A DNA stretch of 64,000 bases from Protea cynaroides (Eukaryota > Streptophyta > Magnoliopsida > Proteales > Proteaceae): the NCBI GenBank assembly GCA_028583415.1, contig CM053266.1, positions 78,751,237 to 78,815,236 on the forward strand, read 5' to 3'. Shown here in pieces: positions 1 to 11,606 of the stretch. The notes beneath the pieces are model-generated. The model had not been told where the DNA came from, made no database searches, and was given only the letters and a program-made list of their open reading frames with translations. The stretch's first letter is position 1. Each line of letters opens with the position of its first letter. Made by a program: the position numbers and the translations under genes.

Positions 1-87
1 ATATAATGTATAATATATTGTAATATATCATATAATATATACATATATCTTATATGTATATTATATTATATATATATTAATATATTG

Positions 88-167
<80 letters not shown>

Positions 168-185
168 TATATGTTTTATATATAG
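1..185. repeat. (TA)n microsatellite and AT-rich flank
   Basis: Nearly pure TA dinucleotide repeat, uninterrupted from about 91 to 163. It carries no coding potential. Its length is probably variable and may be imprecise in the assembly. Confidence 0.95.
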
Positions 186-1160
186 AAAACAAAGAATCCA
201 AAGAGAGAGGAAACGTGAGACAGAGGGAAATTTTGGGAGAATCTAAAAGATTTTATTTTGAGAAAAGGAAAGAAAAGAGAAAAAAAAATCTTTTGGATTC
301 AAAAGATTTTGTTAGGGCATATAATCCAAAAGAAAAAAAAAGAATCCAAAGAGGGGAAGGGAAGAGACGTCCAAGGTGGAGAGAGAAAAAAAAAGAAATA
401 GAAAAGGGAGAATCCAAAAGATTTTATTTTTAAGAAAAGGAAAGAAAAGAGAAAAAAAAAATCTTTTGGATTCAAAAGAATTTGTTAGGGCATATAATCC
501 AAAAGAAAAAAAAAAATCCAAAGAGGGGAAGGGAAGAGACGTCCAAGAGGGGGAGAAAAGAAAAAAAAATCCAAGAAAGGGAGAATCCAAAAGATGTTGT
601 TTGAGAAAAGGAAAGAAAAGAGGAAAAAAAAATCTTTTGGATTCAAAATATTTTGTTAGGGCATATAATCCAAAAGAAAAAAAAAAGAATCCAAAGAGGG
701 GAAGGGAAGAGATGTCCAAGGTGGAGAGAAAAAAAAAAAGAAATAGAAAAGATCTCAGTTTTGAGAAAAAGGAAAGAGGAGGAGAGGATTTTCTAGAAGA
801 GGGAGAGATAGAGAACGTGTGGAATGGAGAAGGAGAAGAGAAAAAAGAAGGAAAAGAAGAAAGGAAAGAAGAAAAAGGAAGAAAAAAAATATTTTCTAGA
901 AAAAAGAAGAAAGGAAAGAAGGATTTTCTAGAAAATGAGAGAAAAATTATAAATAGGCAAGAGAAGAGAGAGGAGGGTCTCTTTTTGGAGACCATAGAGA
1001 GAGGAGAACATGGGTGAGGGAGAAAAAAACGTGGGTGAGAGAGAGAAAACGTGAGAGAGGGAGAAAGAAAGAGAGAGAAAAGAGAAAAAAAAGAAAAGAG
1101 AAGAAGAAAAGAGAGAAAGAGAAGAGAGAAAGAAGCAGAAGAGAGGAGAAGGAGGATTCA
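186..1160. repeat. Purine-rich block with a 172-bp minisatellite
   Basis: The plus strand is almost all A and G. From about 237 a unit of about 172 bp repeats: copies begin near 237, 409 and 581, with a partial fourth near 749. Each copy contains an 'AAAATCTTTTGGATTCAAAA' block, then 'GTTAGGGCATATAATCCAAAAG', then 'GAGGGGAAGGGAAGAGA'. Long open frames on both strands here are low-complexity products (Lys/Glu/Arg or Ser/Phe/Leu) and are not genes. After about 760 the repeat breaks down into irregular GA-rich DNA. Confidence 0.85.
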
Positions 1161-2930
1161 CATTCAAAGAGGGTTCATACAACCTCCAATCACCCTTCAT
1201 CAACAATTTCGCTCGATTTGAGCCCAAGGTCAGTACATTAAACAAATTTAGAGGTCATTAGAATGCTCGAATGCCAATTTTGCTTTAAAAAGGCTAATTT
1301 CCATGAAATCTCAATCATGAATGCTCTATTACATGCTTGTTAATGTTAGGATGCCTATGTCTAATATTTTTCATGAATGATAATTTGTCTAAGCTATTCT
1401 GAATTTTTGAATGATATACAATGATGTTCGATGTTTTTTGTAAAATTCATAAAGTGATTTTCTGATCTGAAAATTCCAGATTTAGGGTTCAAACTTAGGA
1501 CGTACATCATATGTATTTTTTCTAAACTTTTGAAGCCCAAACTTTTATTGGAGTCTCTCTAATATGTTAGAAGACTACCCTAAAAATTTCGTTCCATTTG
1601 GAATTGAAGAAATATATCAAAACATTTGTCTTTGACATTGCTATTTTTCTCGGATGTAATGCAATCCTCCATCAGAAAGTTTCTAGACAAAGGCCTTATG
1701 AGCATAATCAAAAAATCCACTTAACATGAAAAATTTAGACATGAAAGTCTTCTAAACAATGGCACTAGTTTCATATTTTTTCCTTTTTTTTTTTAATTGA
1801 TATTAGTTTTTAAGTGCATAGTGCTCTGATTTTAAATCTGTCATGATGTACTGATTTGCATGATTGAAAATAGTCATTTTTTACAAAGAAAATATACTGT
1901 TTTAACTTGTTTTTCTTAATGAAATTTTATATCAGACAGTTATCTACATAGACATATGTCTGTATTTAATTTTCATTAAGAATAGAATTTTATTTGGAAT
2001 TTATGGTGCAACTGGTCAAAAATCTGGAACAGATTTGACCAGTGCACATGTTCGGTCTTAGGGCATATCTTTGACCTATTTTTGCTTTCTGTTGGAATTC
2101 AAATCCTTGATATGAAATATAATATATTAAGTCATCTTTCTATGAAAAAATGTTGAGCTTGATTTGAGTTTCGAAAGACCTACTTATGATCATTCTTGTA
2201 TAATGTGACAAATCTAAATACAGTTCATAGTTTTGTCCATTATCTAGAACCTTGTGTCACAATTTTCACAGTTTTGAGTCATTAATCTACCCAAATTTCT
2301 TCATAAGAATTACAATTTTTCAAAGAACATTGAACATATGTTTGTTTTGATAATTTTTTACTTTTCAAAAAAAAAAGTTTCGTTGATGTCTCATTCATTA
2401 TAACATCAATGATTGTTTAAATGAATTCTGTCATATTTGGATAAATGGCTATATTTGGAGCATTCATATGCTTTGTTTGGATTGTGCATACCATGTTTGC
2501 CACATTCCATGTATTGTTATTTTTGGTAGAATAGATAAATTTTTACCATATTTTAGCAAAATCTTATTTTTTTTTTTTAAGTCTTACTATGCTTAGAAAA
2601 TAGCATATAAGATCTTTCTTTTTTAAAAAAAATTCATGTTATATATGCATTCTATGATTGGTACTTACCATATTGATATATAGATGCTTATTAGATCTTT
2701 CATATTAGATCTTGCCATATTAGATCTTGCCATGCTTAGATCTTACCATATTAGATCTTGCCATATTAGATCTTACCATATTAGGCTCTTGCCTTATTTG
2801 CAATACATGTCATATTTGAGAGATTTTTAACAATCTTACTACATGTGAATTTCTTGCCATAAATATTTTATATGTCATATTTAGATAGAATATTCTATTT
2901 TGGGCAATAATTTAATTTATGCAACACCCT
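1161..2930. other. AT-rich DNA with no recognisable gene
   Basis: No long open frame, no recognised protein motif and no clear element ends were seen. It may be a decayed LTR or intron-like sequence lying upstream of the Tat-like leader at 2931. Apart from the short tandem array at 2702-2793, nothing structured was noticed. Confidence 0.6.
2702..2793. repeat. 15-bp tandem repeat (ATATTAGATCTTGCC)
   Basis: Six head-to-tail copies of a unit close to ATATTAGATCTTGCC. Differences are mainly TTGCC/TTACC and one ATGCTT variant. It is a small minisatellite inside AT-rich DNA. Confidence 0.85.
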
Positions 2931-4118
2931 AGTCGAACTGCCATATCTGCACACTTCTAGAAGACAATCTAGGTGTGGGGACGTGCATTTAAGCACCCAC
3001 ACTCTTGGGAAGGGCATAATGGGAATAATAAAAAACCTTAATAAAGAAAGAAAAAATGCTTTGCCAAACCTTTCAAAATTAGAATTCAGGATGAAAAAGG
3101 TAATTTAGAACGATTTTGCCCCTCGGTAAACCCTAAACCTAGAATAGGTTCTCAATCCCAAACCTAGAACAGGTTCTCACTTTCTAACCTAGAACAGGTT
3201 ATATTTCGAACTACGTGGATTTTGATTCCTAGGTCAAACCCTAGGATACATAGGCTATTTGGGAGAATCCCAAATTCGGATCCACAACTTAGTCCACTCG
3301 GACTATCCATAGATCCACTAGGATATCCATTCCCTTTTCAACCCAGAGTTTCGAACTACACAGATTCTGATTCCTAGGGCAAACCCTAGGATACGTAGGC
3401 CATTTGGGAGAATCCCAAATTCGGATCCACACCTTAGTCCACTCAGACTATCCATAGATCCACTAGGATATTTATCCACACCTTAGTCCACTCGAACTAT
3501 CCATAGATCCACTAGGATATTTATCCACATTTTAACCCACATAGGATTATCCACATTTCAACCCAGATAGGGTTATCCACATTTCAGCCCAAATAGGGTT
3601 ATTCTTAGATCCATCAGGACTATCTATCAGTCCACTTGGACTATCCAGATCCTAACCCATAGGGTTTTCTCAACCTTTCAAGCATAAACTTCAACTTGAA
3701 CAAATAAACTTAATCATGCACAAGCATAAATCACATCCATAAACTTTAATCACACCTGAACTACGATGGTGAACCTGATTTTTGGAATAATTCTGTAATA
3801 CGTAGGCAATCTGATGGATACAGATTCGGTTCAATGATATCAAACCACTTGGTTTGATTTGGTTTGACAAATAGAGTCTAGCATAGGAAAGGTATAAGAG
3901 ACCGATTTCGATCAGGCGGTTTGGGTGCCTAACCCCTTCCCATAACCGTAACCTGACACTTACCCAATCTCTGATGGACCAGAAATCTAATCTAAGGGTC
4001 ATGAGTCAATCGAAGTCTTACCTTGGGGTGAGATTTCACATTTCTAAGGCCCTAGACCTAAATCTAGGTGGCGACTTCTAAAGATTTTCATCTTTGTCCT
4101 CACAGTAACATGTTTAGG
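2931..4118 (+). mobile_element. Tat-like Ty3 leader/LTR fragment, plus strand
   Basis: The stretch carries blocks that also occur, in the same relative order, upstream of gag in the minus-strand element C: 'GAACTACGTGGATTTTGATTCC', 'GGATACRTAGGC', 'GGGTGCCTAACCCCTTCC' and 'CTAGGTGGCGACTTCT'. A 145-bp unit is duplicated at 3205-3349 and 3350-3480. Shorter repeats of 'TCCACTCGGACTATCCATAG' and 'ACCCAGATAGGGTTATCCAC' follow to about 3680. This is most likely the leader or LTR part of another Tat-type element in the opposite orientation to C. No gag-pol is attached, because solo LTR 1 interrupts it at 4119. Confidence 0.5.
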
Positions 4119-6471
4119 TGTAAGACCCGCACTCTGAAAACCCGGTCTAACCTTGGTTTCGTGTCGTGACAGGCCTTCCGATCATCACCGAGCCAGACGG
4201 GGCAAGCGGATAACAAACAGGTACGAAATCGGACCGAAGTCGACCAATTATACCTGATTTTAGGTATACCGGTCATTGGTACCGGATGATGGTACCAGTC
4301 GACCGGTATGGCCTGCACAACTATGTGCGGGAATTTGGAAATTGGTCTCTATGGGTCCCGCTTTCCTGATTTTGAATCCTAGAAGTTTTCTAATCCTAGT
4401 AGGGTTACTAAACCCTATTTCTAGCCTATAAATACACCCTTAAACTCCCTCAAATCCTTTCCATTGTCTCTCACAAACCCTAGAGAAGAGAAAGAGCTTG
4501 GAAAGGAGAAGGAGCTAGGAAGAAGAAGGAGGTGCCGCCATTACCGTTTGACGAAGCTCTCGTTACGCCTGTCAACGGTAAGTGTTTGAATCCCTCTTCT
4601 TACCCTATGATAGTTGTGTGGGTGGATCAATACCATGCAAAGTAGGTATTGATCTAAAACCCTAAATTGGCCAATAAACCCTAAGTTGCCGTCAAACCCT
4701 AGATTCGAGTTTCGAGATGATATTCACCAAAACGAGACTTGAATGAGTTGGGGATAGCTCTAACTCAAAGCCTAAACTTAGAATGGATAGAGGAAACCCT
4801 GAGAATCTGTGGAGGATGGTCGAAGGTAGTCGAAGAACCCATGTATGGTCTTCCGGAGACATATCGGTCGACTATACCTGTTGCACATAGTGCGACCGCT
4901 ACCTCTCGGGAGGTTGTTTGTGGGGGACCGGCTGACCATACCGGTCGCCAGTCTTTCCCACAGAGCTGCGACCGGTACATGCCACCGGTCAGCTCTGTGA
5001 GGGTATTTTGTGACCTCTGTTGGTTTCCGACCAACATGATACCCTAAATAATATATTCTAATGAAACCCTAATATTATGTAGGACGCTGTGACTTGTCGT
5101 TTGGATCTTGCGACGTGGAGCAAATAATCGAACGAGCGTCAGGTAAGGGAATCTGACCTAAACCTAATAATTAATGGACAGTAAGTAGTTGTTAATCATT
5201 GAATATCTATGATGTGATGTTTGTGCATATTCACATGCCATCCTTTACTTTCAGATATTATTATTGTTCATGCATTCATAGGATGTGATTGTTAGGCATG
5301 TGATTGTTTTCGTTGGTGTGTGGAGTGGGGCATGGGCCTGGGATCGCTCTTCACACTAACACTTTTTGTAGTATTCTGTCTTAACATGCTTGGTACGGGT
5401 GGGGTATCAAGGGAAGATCGTGGTACGGTGGTCTCCGATATTGATGTTGTCCCGGCCATCGTTGGGTGGTACTGAGGATTCCGAGTCGACGCTGGCTTGT
5501 CCACGATGCTTTAGCTCTATCTCTATGCCGTAGGGAGTTATGTTGGGATAGGGTCTACCTGCTTATTGTTTCTATCCTAGTAGGTTAGTTGCGGATAGGG
5601 TATCAGGGGGAGGTGAGGTGTGGTGGTCTCCGACCCGGCCTGCACGCTCTAGCTCTATCTCTATGCCGTGAGACGGCTGTCTTTGGGATAGAGCATACAT
5701 TGTTGACATATAGGATTGGTTAGTTGCGAGCCCGGTTTGCAAGCCCCGGCCGGGAGGGGGCTTAGGTACCGGTATGGGTAGAGTATCAGGGGAGGTGCGG
5801 GTATACCTTAGCTCTATCTCTATTCCATGATGGGTGCATGTGGGTTGGTGGTAGTGTGATTACTGTGCGACGCCACACACTAGTGTGTATAGAGGTGCGG
5901 GGTCCACCAAACCTTTCTATAGCACATTGCAAACTTAAAACCAGACCACAGCATAAAATTGATTGTTACTCATGCATAATCTTGTGAAACTGTCTGATTG
6001 CCTTACTGAGCTGTGTTGTGTGCTCACCCTTTGTACGTACATTGTTTTTATATGTTGATGCAGGTTACACTGTGGATGACTATGTGAACGCTCCGGCGTA
6101 TGGAGGAGTGGCTGCTCTAGATGTGCAAGCAGGAGAGGACGAGCATGACGCTTCATGCGAGTGCCCTTTCTGCGTGTACCTTTGATTTGTTTTATTTATT
6201 TATTTCAGTTATTTTTTATTGGATTAAAGGGATGTAAAAGATTATTATCATATGTGTTTGAATTTGAATAATGGGATATTTATTTAGATTATCATTAGAT
6301 ACTCAGTTCATTCTATTTAAAGTCTTCCGCTGTATATTTATATTCTGATTGTGGTTATGTGTAATTGGTTTGTATGGGTGGACACGGCCTATTCGAGATC
6401 CTGGTGTGAACCATTGGTTCAATGACGGTTCACTCATACCGTTCTGGTTGGATCAGAATTGGGGTGTGACA
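4119..6471 (+). mobile_element. Solo LTR 1, family 1 (TSD TTAGG)
   Basis: A 2353-bp LTR beginning TGTAAGACCC and ending GGGGTGTGACA, flanked by the direct repeat TTAGG at 4114-4118 and 6472-6476. No internal region is present, so it is a solo LTR left by LTR-LTR recombination. It has a TATA box at 4427-4434. It also has the three exon-like blocks seen in all family-1 LTRs: exon 1 ending 4577 before GTAAGTG, exon 2 at 5083-5142, and exon 3 at 6064-6185 ending in TGA. Exon 3 here encodes the intact peptide tail CECPFCVYL. It is more divergent from the other plus-strand LTRs than they are from each other, so it is probably an older insertion or a different sublineage. Confidence 0.92.
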
Positions 6472-7961
6472 TTAGGTTGTTATTTAAATTGAATGCTTTC
6501 ATGATTTCTATGTATGTGCATGCATTTGTATTTTTATAACTGTGAATGTTGTATGATTGTTTAGGTATGGTGGATGTATGGAGTATGGGAGTATGATACA
6601 CGTGTCACGATGTTGATGCTAAGCTCTAGTAGGAATAAGGTGATCCATAGGATGGAGCCGGGGTTCACCGTTAGAGTATAATTTTATTTACAAATTGATG
6701 CGACCATTTATGATGGCTTATGTGATGCATGGGAGTGCGAGAACACGAGTCATGTTGGATTGCAACCATGCATGGTGGTTCGTGTGATGCATGGGAGTGC
6801 AGGTACATGGATCATGTTGGAATGAAAATACGCTAGTGGTAGACACTGTAATCCATGGGAGTGGAGCCAAGGTTCTCTACTGGTGGATAGCACAATGTTT
6901 ATGTCGACATGCTAGTGGGGGCACGGTGAACCATGCGAGTGGGGATTCGGGGACTACTGCTGGCAGGTAGCCAAAGTGAAATGAATGAACATAATAGACA
7001 TAGGTGATGCCATTCTCTGTTTCCTACGCCCCTCCAGTAGGGATAAAGATACTGGCATAGCTTTGCATACCCATAGGTTGGGAGACCTTAGGGGAGCCGG
7101 TAACGTATGGGTGTGCGGTAGCTGGCAAGGTAGTGATGTATAGGTGTATGGTAGCTGGGGTATGCGGGGTCTATGGTGGGAGGAAATGAACCTTATAAGG
7201 ATGGGAGTCTTCAAGGGGGGAGTTAGCTTGTAGAAGCAGTCTTACGACCTAAGGTCATGTATTCAATTTTTACCTTTGCCCAGGAAGTAGAATCATAAAT
7301 CTGAGACCTAATATAAAATAAATTACATTCATCTCATTGGTTGTTATATGTGCATTGCATGTGATACTAGATTTCTCACTGAGCTGGGATGTGAGCTCAC
7401 CCTTATGTCGACACTGTTTTTCAGATCCTTCTATAGGTAACTTATCTGTTGCTGATTTTATGGAGTCCCCTTTGGCTAGTATGACTACTAACCCTGATAA
7501 TGTTGGTGGAGAGCACGGCAAGGACTGCACCTGCAGCGACTACGTCTACACATAACGCATCCCTCCCCTTTTTTTTCCCTTCCCCTATATGTATATATAC
7601 TCCGGTTTACTTTGATTATTTTTTATAATAGATGAAGAGGTTTATCATGAACGATGTAACTAATTTACTCTTTTTATATTTTTGGTATTTGTATATGAAT
7701 ATGGTGATAGTATTTTGTAAAGGACCCAATGGTTTGTAACAGATAATATAATACATAGTATAGGATATGATATCATTTAGATGCATCTGTCTATATTAAA
7801 TGCTTCCACTTATTTTATTATTGCTTCTGGATTTTTATGGATATTGTATGTGTAGACTGTGAGATTTATTTGTATCATTATGGTAGCGATCTTGGATGTA
7901 TTCGGGTGCCACAAGGGTTGACCTGGATATCACGTTCGATTATTCAGAATGGGTTGTGACA
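6472..7961 (+). mobile_element. Family-2 LTR fragment, 5'-truncated
   Basis: The end 'AGAATGGGTTGTGACA' at 7961 and blocks such as 'CTGGGATGTGAGCTCACCC' and 'GATTTTATGGAGTCCCCT' match the family-2 LTRs at 55036-56187 and about 56455-57407. The family-2 LTR start (TGTAAGACCTGCAC) is not present. Near the 3' end, 7430-7555 encodes the peptide tail CTCSDYVYT before a stop, similar to the CECPFCVYL tail of family 1. The sequence joins directly to the integrase of element C at 7962. I found no matching target duplication, so the junction may be a deletion rather than a clean insertion. Confidence 0.65.
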
Positions 7962-8735
7962 ACTTCGGTCTCTGCCCATTTGGAAAAATAATCAACTACG
8001 ACGATGAGGTATCTTTAAGAGGAGCTGGCCCCAGGCATCGGGTCAATAATGTCTAGCCCCCACATTACGAATGGCAGGGGCTGCTGATGGACTAGAGTTC
8101 ATTTGTGGGCAAATGGTTGACTATGGTATACTTTTGGCATTTCTCGTAATTTGTTACGTACTCGGTGCAGTCTGCCAACATCTTTGGCCCAGTAGTATCC
8201 TTGAAGAAAAGTTTTTGGCAAAGGGCATGGTCGCTTATATGGCTACCGTAAATCCCTTCGTGGACTTCCCACATCACATCATGGGCTTCTTTTGGTGTAA
8301 GGCATAGCAGAAAAGGACAAGTAAGCAACTTACGATATAGCTTTCCATCCATGACTATATACTAGTGAAATTTTGCTTGAACTCGGCATCTTTCAATATG
8401 TCCTCTAGCAGTTCGTCGGTTTCAATGTAGGTTCTTATGGGGTCAATCCAAGTCGTCTCACTGTCGATTTTGCTGTATGCTGACTTCTTTAGCTATACCT
8501 TTCTACTTGAGGACTTCAATATACACCGATTTTTCGAAGTCGGAGAGGTCTTCATCTGAGAGCCAAAATAGAGCGTTTACTTTTGTGTTATTTTTTCGAT
8601 CGACATTGCTTATTTGGTATCCTTCGAACAGAGAGAGTTACGACTTTACTTTTTCGAGCTATGCTAGCATGTGGGGTTGTTTGGCTTTATATTCCCCATT
8701 GATTTGTCTTATCACAAGTTATGAGTCGCTATAAA
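7962..8735 (-). pseudogene. Element C: RNase H end and integrase start (Tat-like Ty3)
   Basis: Read on the minus strand, this continues the RNase H broken at 31807. The motif IYSDS, then a stop where Gln is expected, then LVIRQINGEYKAKQP, is an RNase H signature. It is followed at 8352-8092 by an integrase zinc-binding region with the HEG...H, then C..C spacing (YVTNYEKCQKYTIVNH; the first Cys of the usual CDxC pair reads as Asn/Tyr). The integrase core begins near 8090-7962 with MWGLDIIDPMPGAS and VVVDYFSKWAE. The rest of integrase is missing at the 7961 junction. RNase H continuity across element A, after removing one ATAAA, shows that C was the insertion target. Confidence 0.75.
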
Positions 8736-11056
8736 TGTAAGACCCGCACTCTGAAAACCCGGTCTAAACCTTGGTTTTGTGTCATGACAGGTCTTCCGAT
8801 CATCACCGGGCCAGATGGGGCAAGCGGATAACAAACAGGTACAAAATCAGATCGAAGTCGACCAATTATACCTGATTTTAGGTATACCGGTTGATGGTAC
8901 CGGTCTTGGTACCGGTCGACCGGTATGGCCTGCGCAGCTATGTGCGGGAATCTGGAAATTGGTCTCTACGGGTCCCGCTTTCCTGATTTCGAATCCTAGA
9001 AGTTTCCTAATCCTAGTAGGGTTACTAAACCCTACTTTTAGCCTATAAATACACCCTTAAGCCTTCCCAAATCCTTTCCATTGTCTCTCACAAACCCTAG
9101 AGAAGAGAAAGAGCTTGGAAAGGAGAAGGAGCTAGGAAGAATAAGGAGGTGCTGCCATTACCGTTCGACGACGCTCTCATTACGCCAGTCAACGGTAAGT
9201 GTTTGAATCCATCTTCTTACCCTATGTTAGTTGTGTGGGTTGATCAATACCATGCAAAGTAGGTATTGATCTAAAACCCTAAGTTGCCGTCAAACCCTAG
9301 ATTTGAGTTTTGAGATGATATTCATCGAAACGAGACTCGAATGAGTTGGGGATAACTCTAACTCAATTATTAGACTTAGAATGGATAGGAGAAACCCTGA
9401 AAATCCATGGAGGATGATCGTCGATAGTCCAAAAACCCATGTATGGTCTTCCGGAGACATACCGATCGACTATACCGGTTGCACATAGTGCGACCAGTAT
9501 GTTGCGACCGCTATCTCTCGGAAGGTTGTCTGTCGGGACCGGCTGACCATACCGGTCGCCAGTCTTTCCCACAGAGCTGCGACCGGTACATGCCACGGGT
9601 TAGCTCTGTGAGGGTATTTTGTAATTTTTGTTGGTTTTCGACCAACATGAAACCCTAAGCAATGTATTCTAATGAAACCCAAATAATATTGTAGGACTTT
9701 GTGACTTATAGTTTTGATCTTGCGATGTGGAGCAAGTTATCGAACGAGCGTCAGGTAAGGGAATCTGACCCAAAGCTAATAATTAATGGACAGTAAATTG
9801 TTGTTAATCACCTGATTATATGAGATGTGTTGTTTGTGCATATTCACATGCCATCCTTTACTTTCAGTTATTATTACTGTTCATGCATTTATAGGATGTG
9901 ATTGTTAGGCATGTGATTATTTTCGTTAGTATGTGGAGTGGGGTATGGGCCTGGGATCGCTCTTCACATTAGCACCTTTTGTAGTATTCTGTCTTAACAT
10001 GCTCGGTACGGGTGGGGCATCAGGGCAAGGTCGTGGTACGGTGGTCTCCGATATTGATGTTGTCCCGGCCACTGTTATGTGGTACTGTGGTCTCCGAGTC
10101 GACGCTGGCTTGTCCACGATGCTTTAGCTCTATCTCTATGCCGTAGGGAGTTATGTTGGGATAGGGTCTAACTGCGTTATGTTTCTATCCTAGTGAGTTA
10201 GTTGCGGATAGGGCATCAGGGGAGGTGTGGGAATGCCTTAGCTCTATCTCTATGCCGTAGACGGCTGTGCTGGGATAGAGCATACATTGAGGACATATAG
10301 GATTGGTTAGTTGCGAGCCCAGTTTGCGAGCCCTGGCCAGTAGGGGCTTAGGTACTGGTATGGGTAGAGTATCAGGGGAGGTACGTGGGTATCTTAGCTC
10401 TATCTCTATTCCATGATGGGTGCATGTGGGCCAATGGGGGTGTGATCGTTGAGGTGCCACACACTCGTGTATAGAGGTGCGGGGGCCACCAAACCTTTCT
10501 ATAGCACATTGCAAACTTAAAACCAGACCACAGCATAAAATTGATTGTTACTCATACATAATCTTGTGAAACTGTCTGATTGTCTTACTGAGCTGTGTTG
10601 GTAGCTCACCCCTTGTATATATACATGTTTTTAGATGTTGATGCAGGTTACACTGTGGACAACTATGTGAATGCTCCGGCATACGGTGGTGTGGCTGCTC
10701 TGGATGTACAAGCAGGGGAGGACGAGCATGATGCTTCATGCGAGTGCCCTTTCTGTGTGTACTTGTGATGGATTTTTATTTAGTTGTTCCCGTTATTTTT
10801 GTTTGGTATTAAGAGATGTAAAAGATATTATAGTTTATGTTTGGATTTGAATAATTGGATATTTTATTTAAATTATCAATAGATACTCAGTTCATTCTAT
10901 TTAAAGTCTTCCGCTGTAATATTTATATTCTGATTGTTGGTTATGTGTAATGGTTTGTATGAATGGACACGGCCTATTCAAGATCCTGGTGTGAACCATT
11001 GGTTCAATGACGGTTCACTCACACCATTCTGGGTGGATCAGAATTGGGGTGTGACA
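8736..11056 (+). repeat. Element A 5' LTR
   Basis: A 2321-bp LTR (TGTAAGACCC...GGGGTGTGACA). It pairs with 29462-31801 by shared variants such as 'GTGGTCTCCGAGTCGACGC', where element B's LTRs read 'GTGGATTCCGAG'. The 16-bp palindrome TACCGGTCGACCGGTA is at 8910-8925 and the TATA box at 9044-9051. Exon-like blocks: exon 2 at 9695-9754, which carries two in-frame stops (TAG and TGA) relative to the other LTRs, and exon 3 at 10647-10768, which is open and ends CECPFCVYL. Confidence 0.93.
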
Positions 11057-11059
11057 ACT

Positions 11060-11071
11060 TGGTATCAGAGC
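11060..11071 (+). other. Primer binding site, initiator tRNA-Met (element A)
   Basis: TGGTATCAGAGC lies 3 nt after the 5' LTR end. It is complementary to the 3' end of plant initiator tRNA-Met, the usual minus-strand primer of many plant LTR elements. Confidence 0.92.
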
Positions 11072-11606
11072 TTTCGGGCTCTGTTCCAACAAACCATATT
11101 GCACTTAACTGAGTTAGGAAAAAAAATAAAAATCTTAATACAAACGCATTCTAAGCATTGTTTGATACCTGAGACGGACTAAGAAATAGAATAATATACT
11201 ATGTTAAATATGAAACTTAACATGTGCACATACACTAGTTAGGAAAAACCTTGAAACTTTCAATAACTAAGAAAATGAGTATCTGATAAATAGTGCTACA
11301 GGGTACGGTCCACAAACCGGACAGTTACCCTGTTATATGTAAAACAGTCATGAGTAAGTGAAAGAAAAATCATGGGGTAGGGGGCCTAGGAGGTATGGGG
11401 TCCGCTATATCATAGTCTCGCTCGTAAGCGACCCATAGCCAGTGCACTTGATCATGTGTGACTCGGAGACTGCGAGTCAACTGTGCTAAGTCACGGCTCA
11501 TCTCCCGCTGAGCGTCCCTGAGCTCCATAAACATACCCATCACTGAGTCGGGAGGAGGCTGAGATGGTCCATCTGTAGGGACAGATGGTGGTGGTGTAGG
11601 TGCAGG

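Noticed and set aside
215..1245. Several open frames of 70-230 codons on both strands
   Set aside because: They are translations of a purine-rich repeat (Lys/Glu/Arg or Ser/Phe/Leu) and follow the 172-bp repeat, not codon structure.
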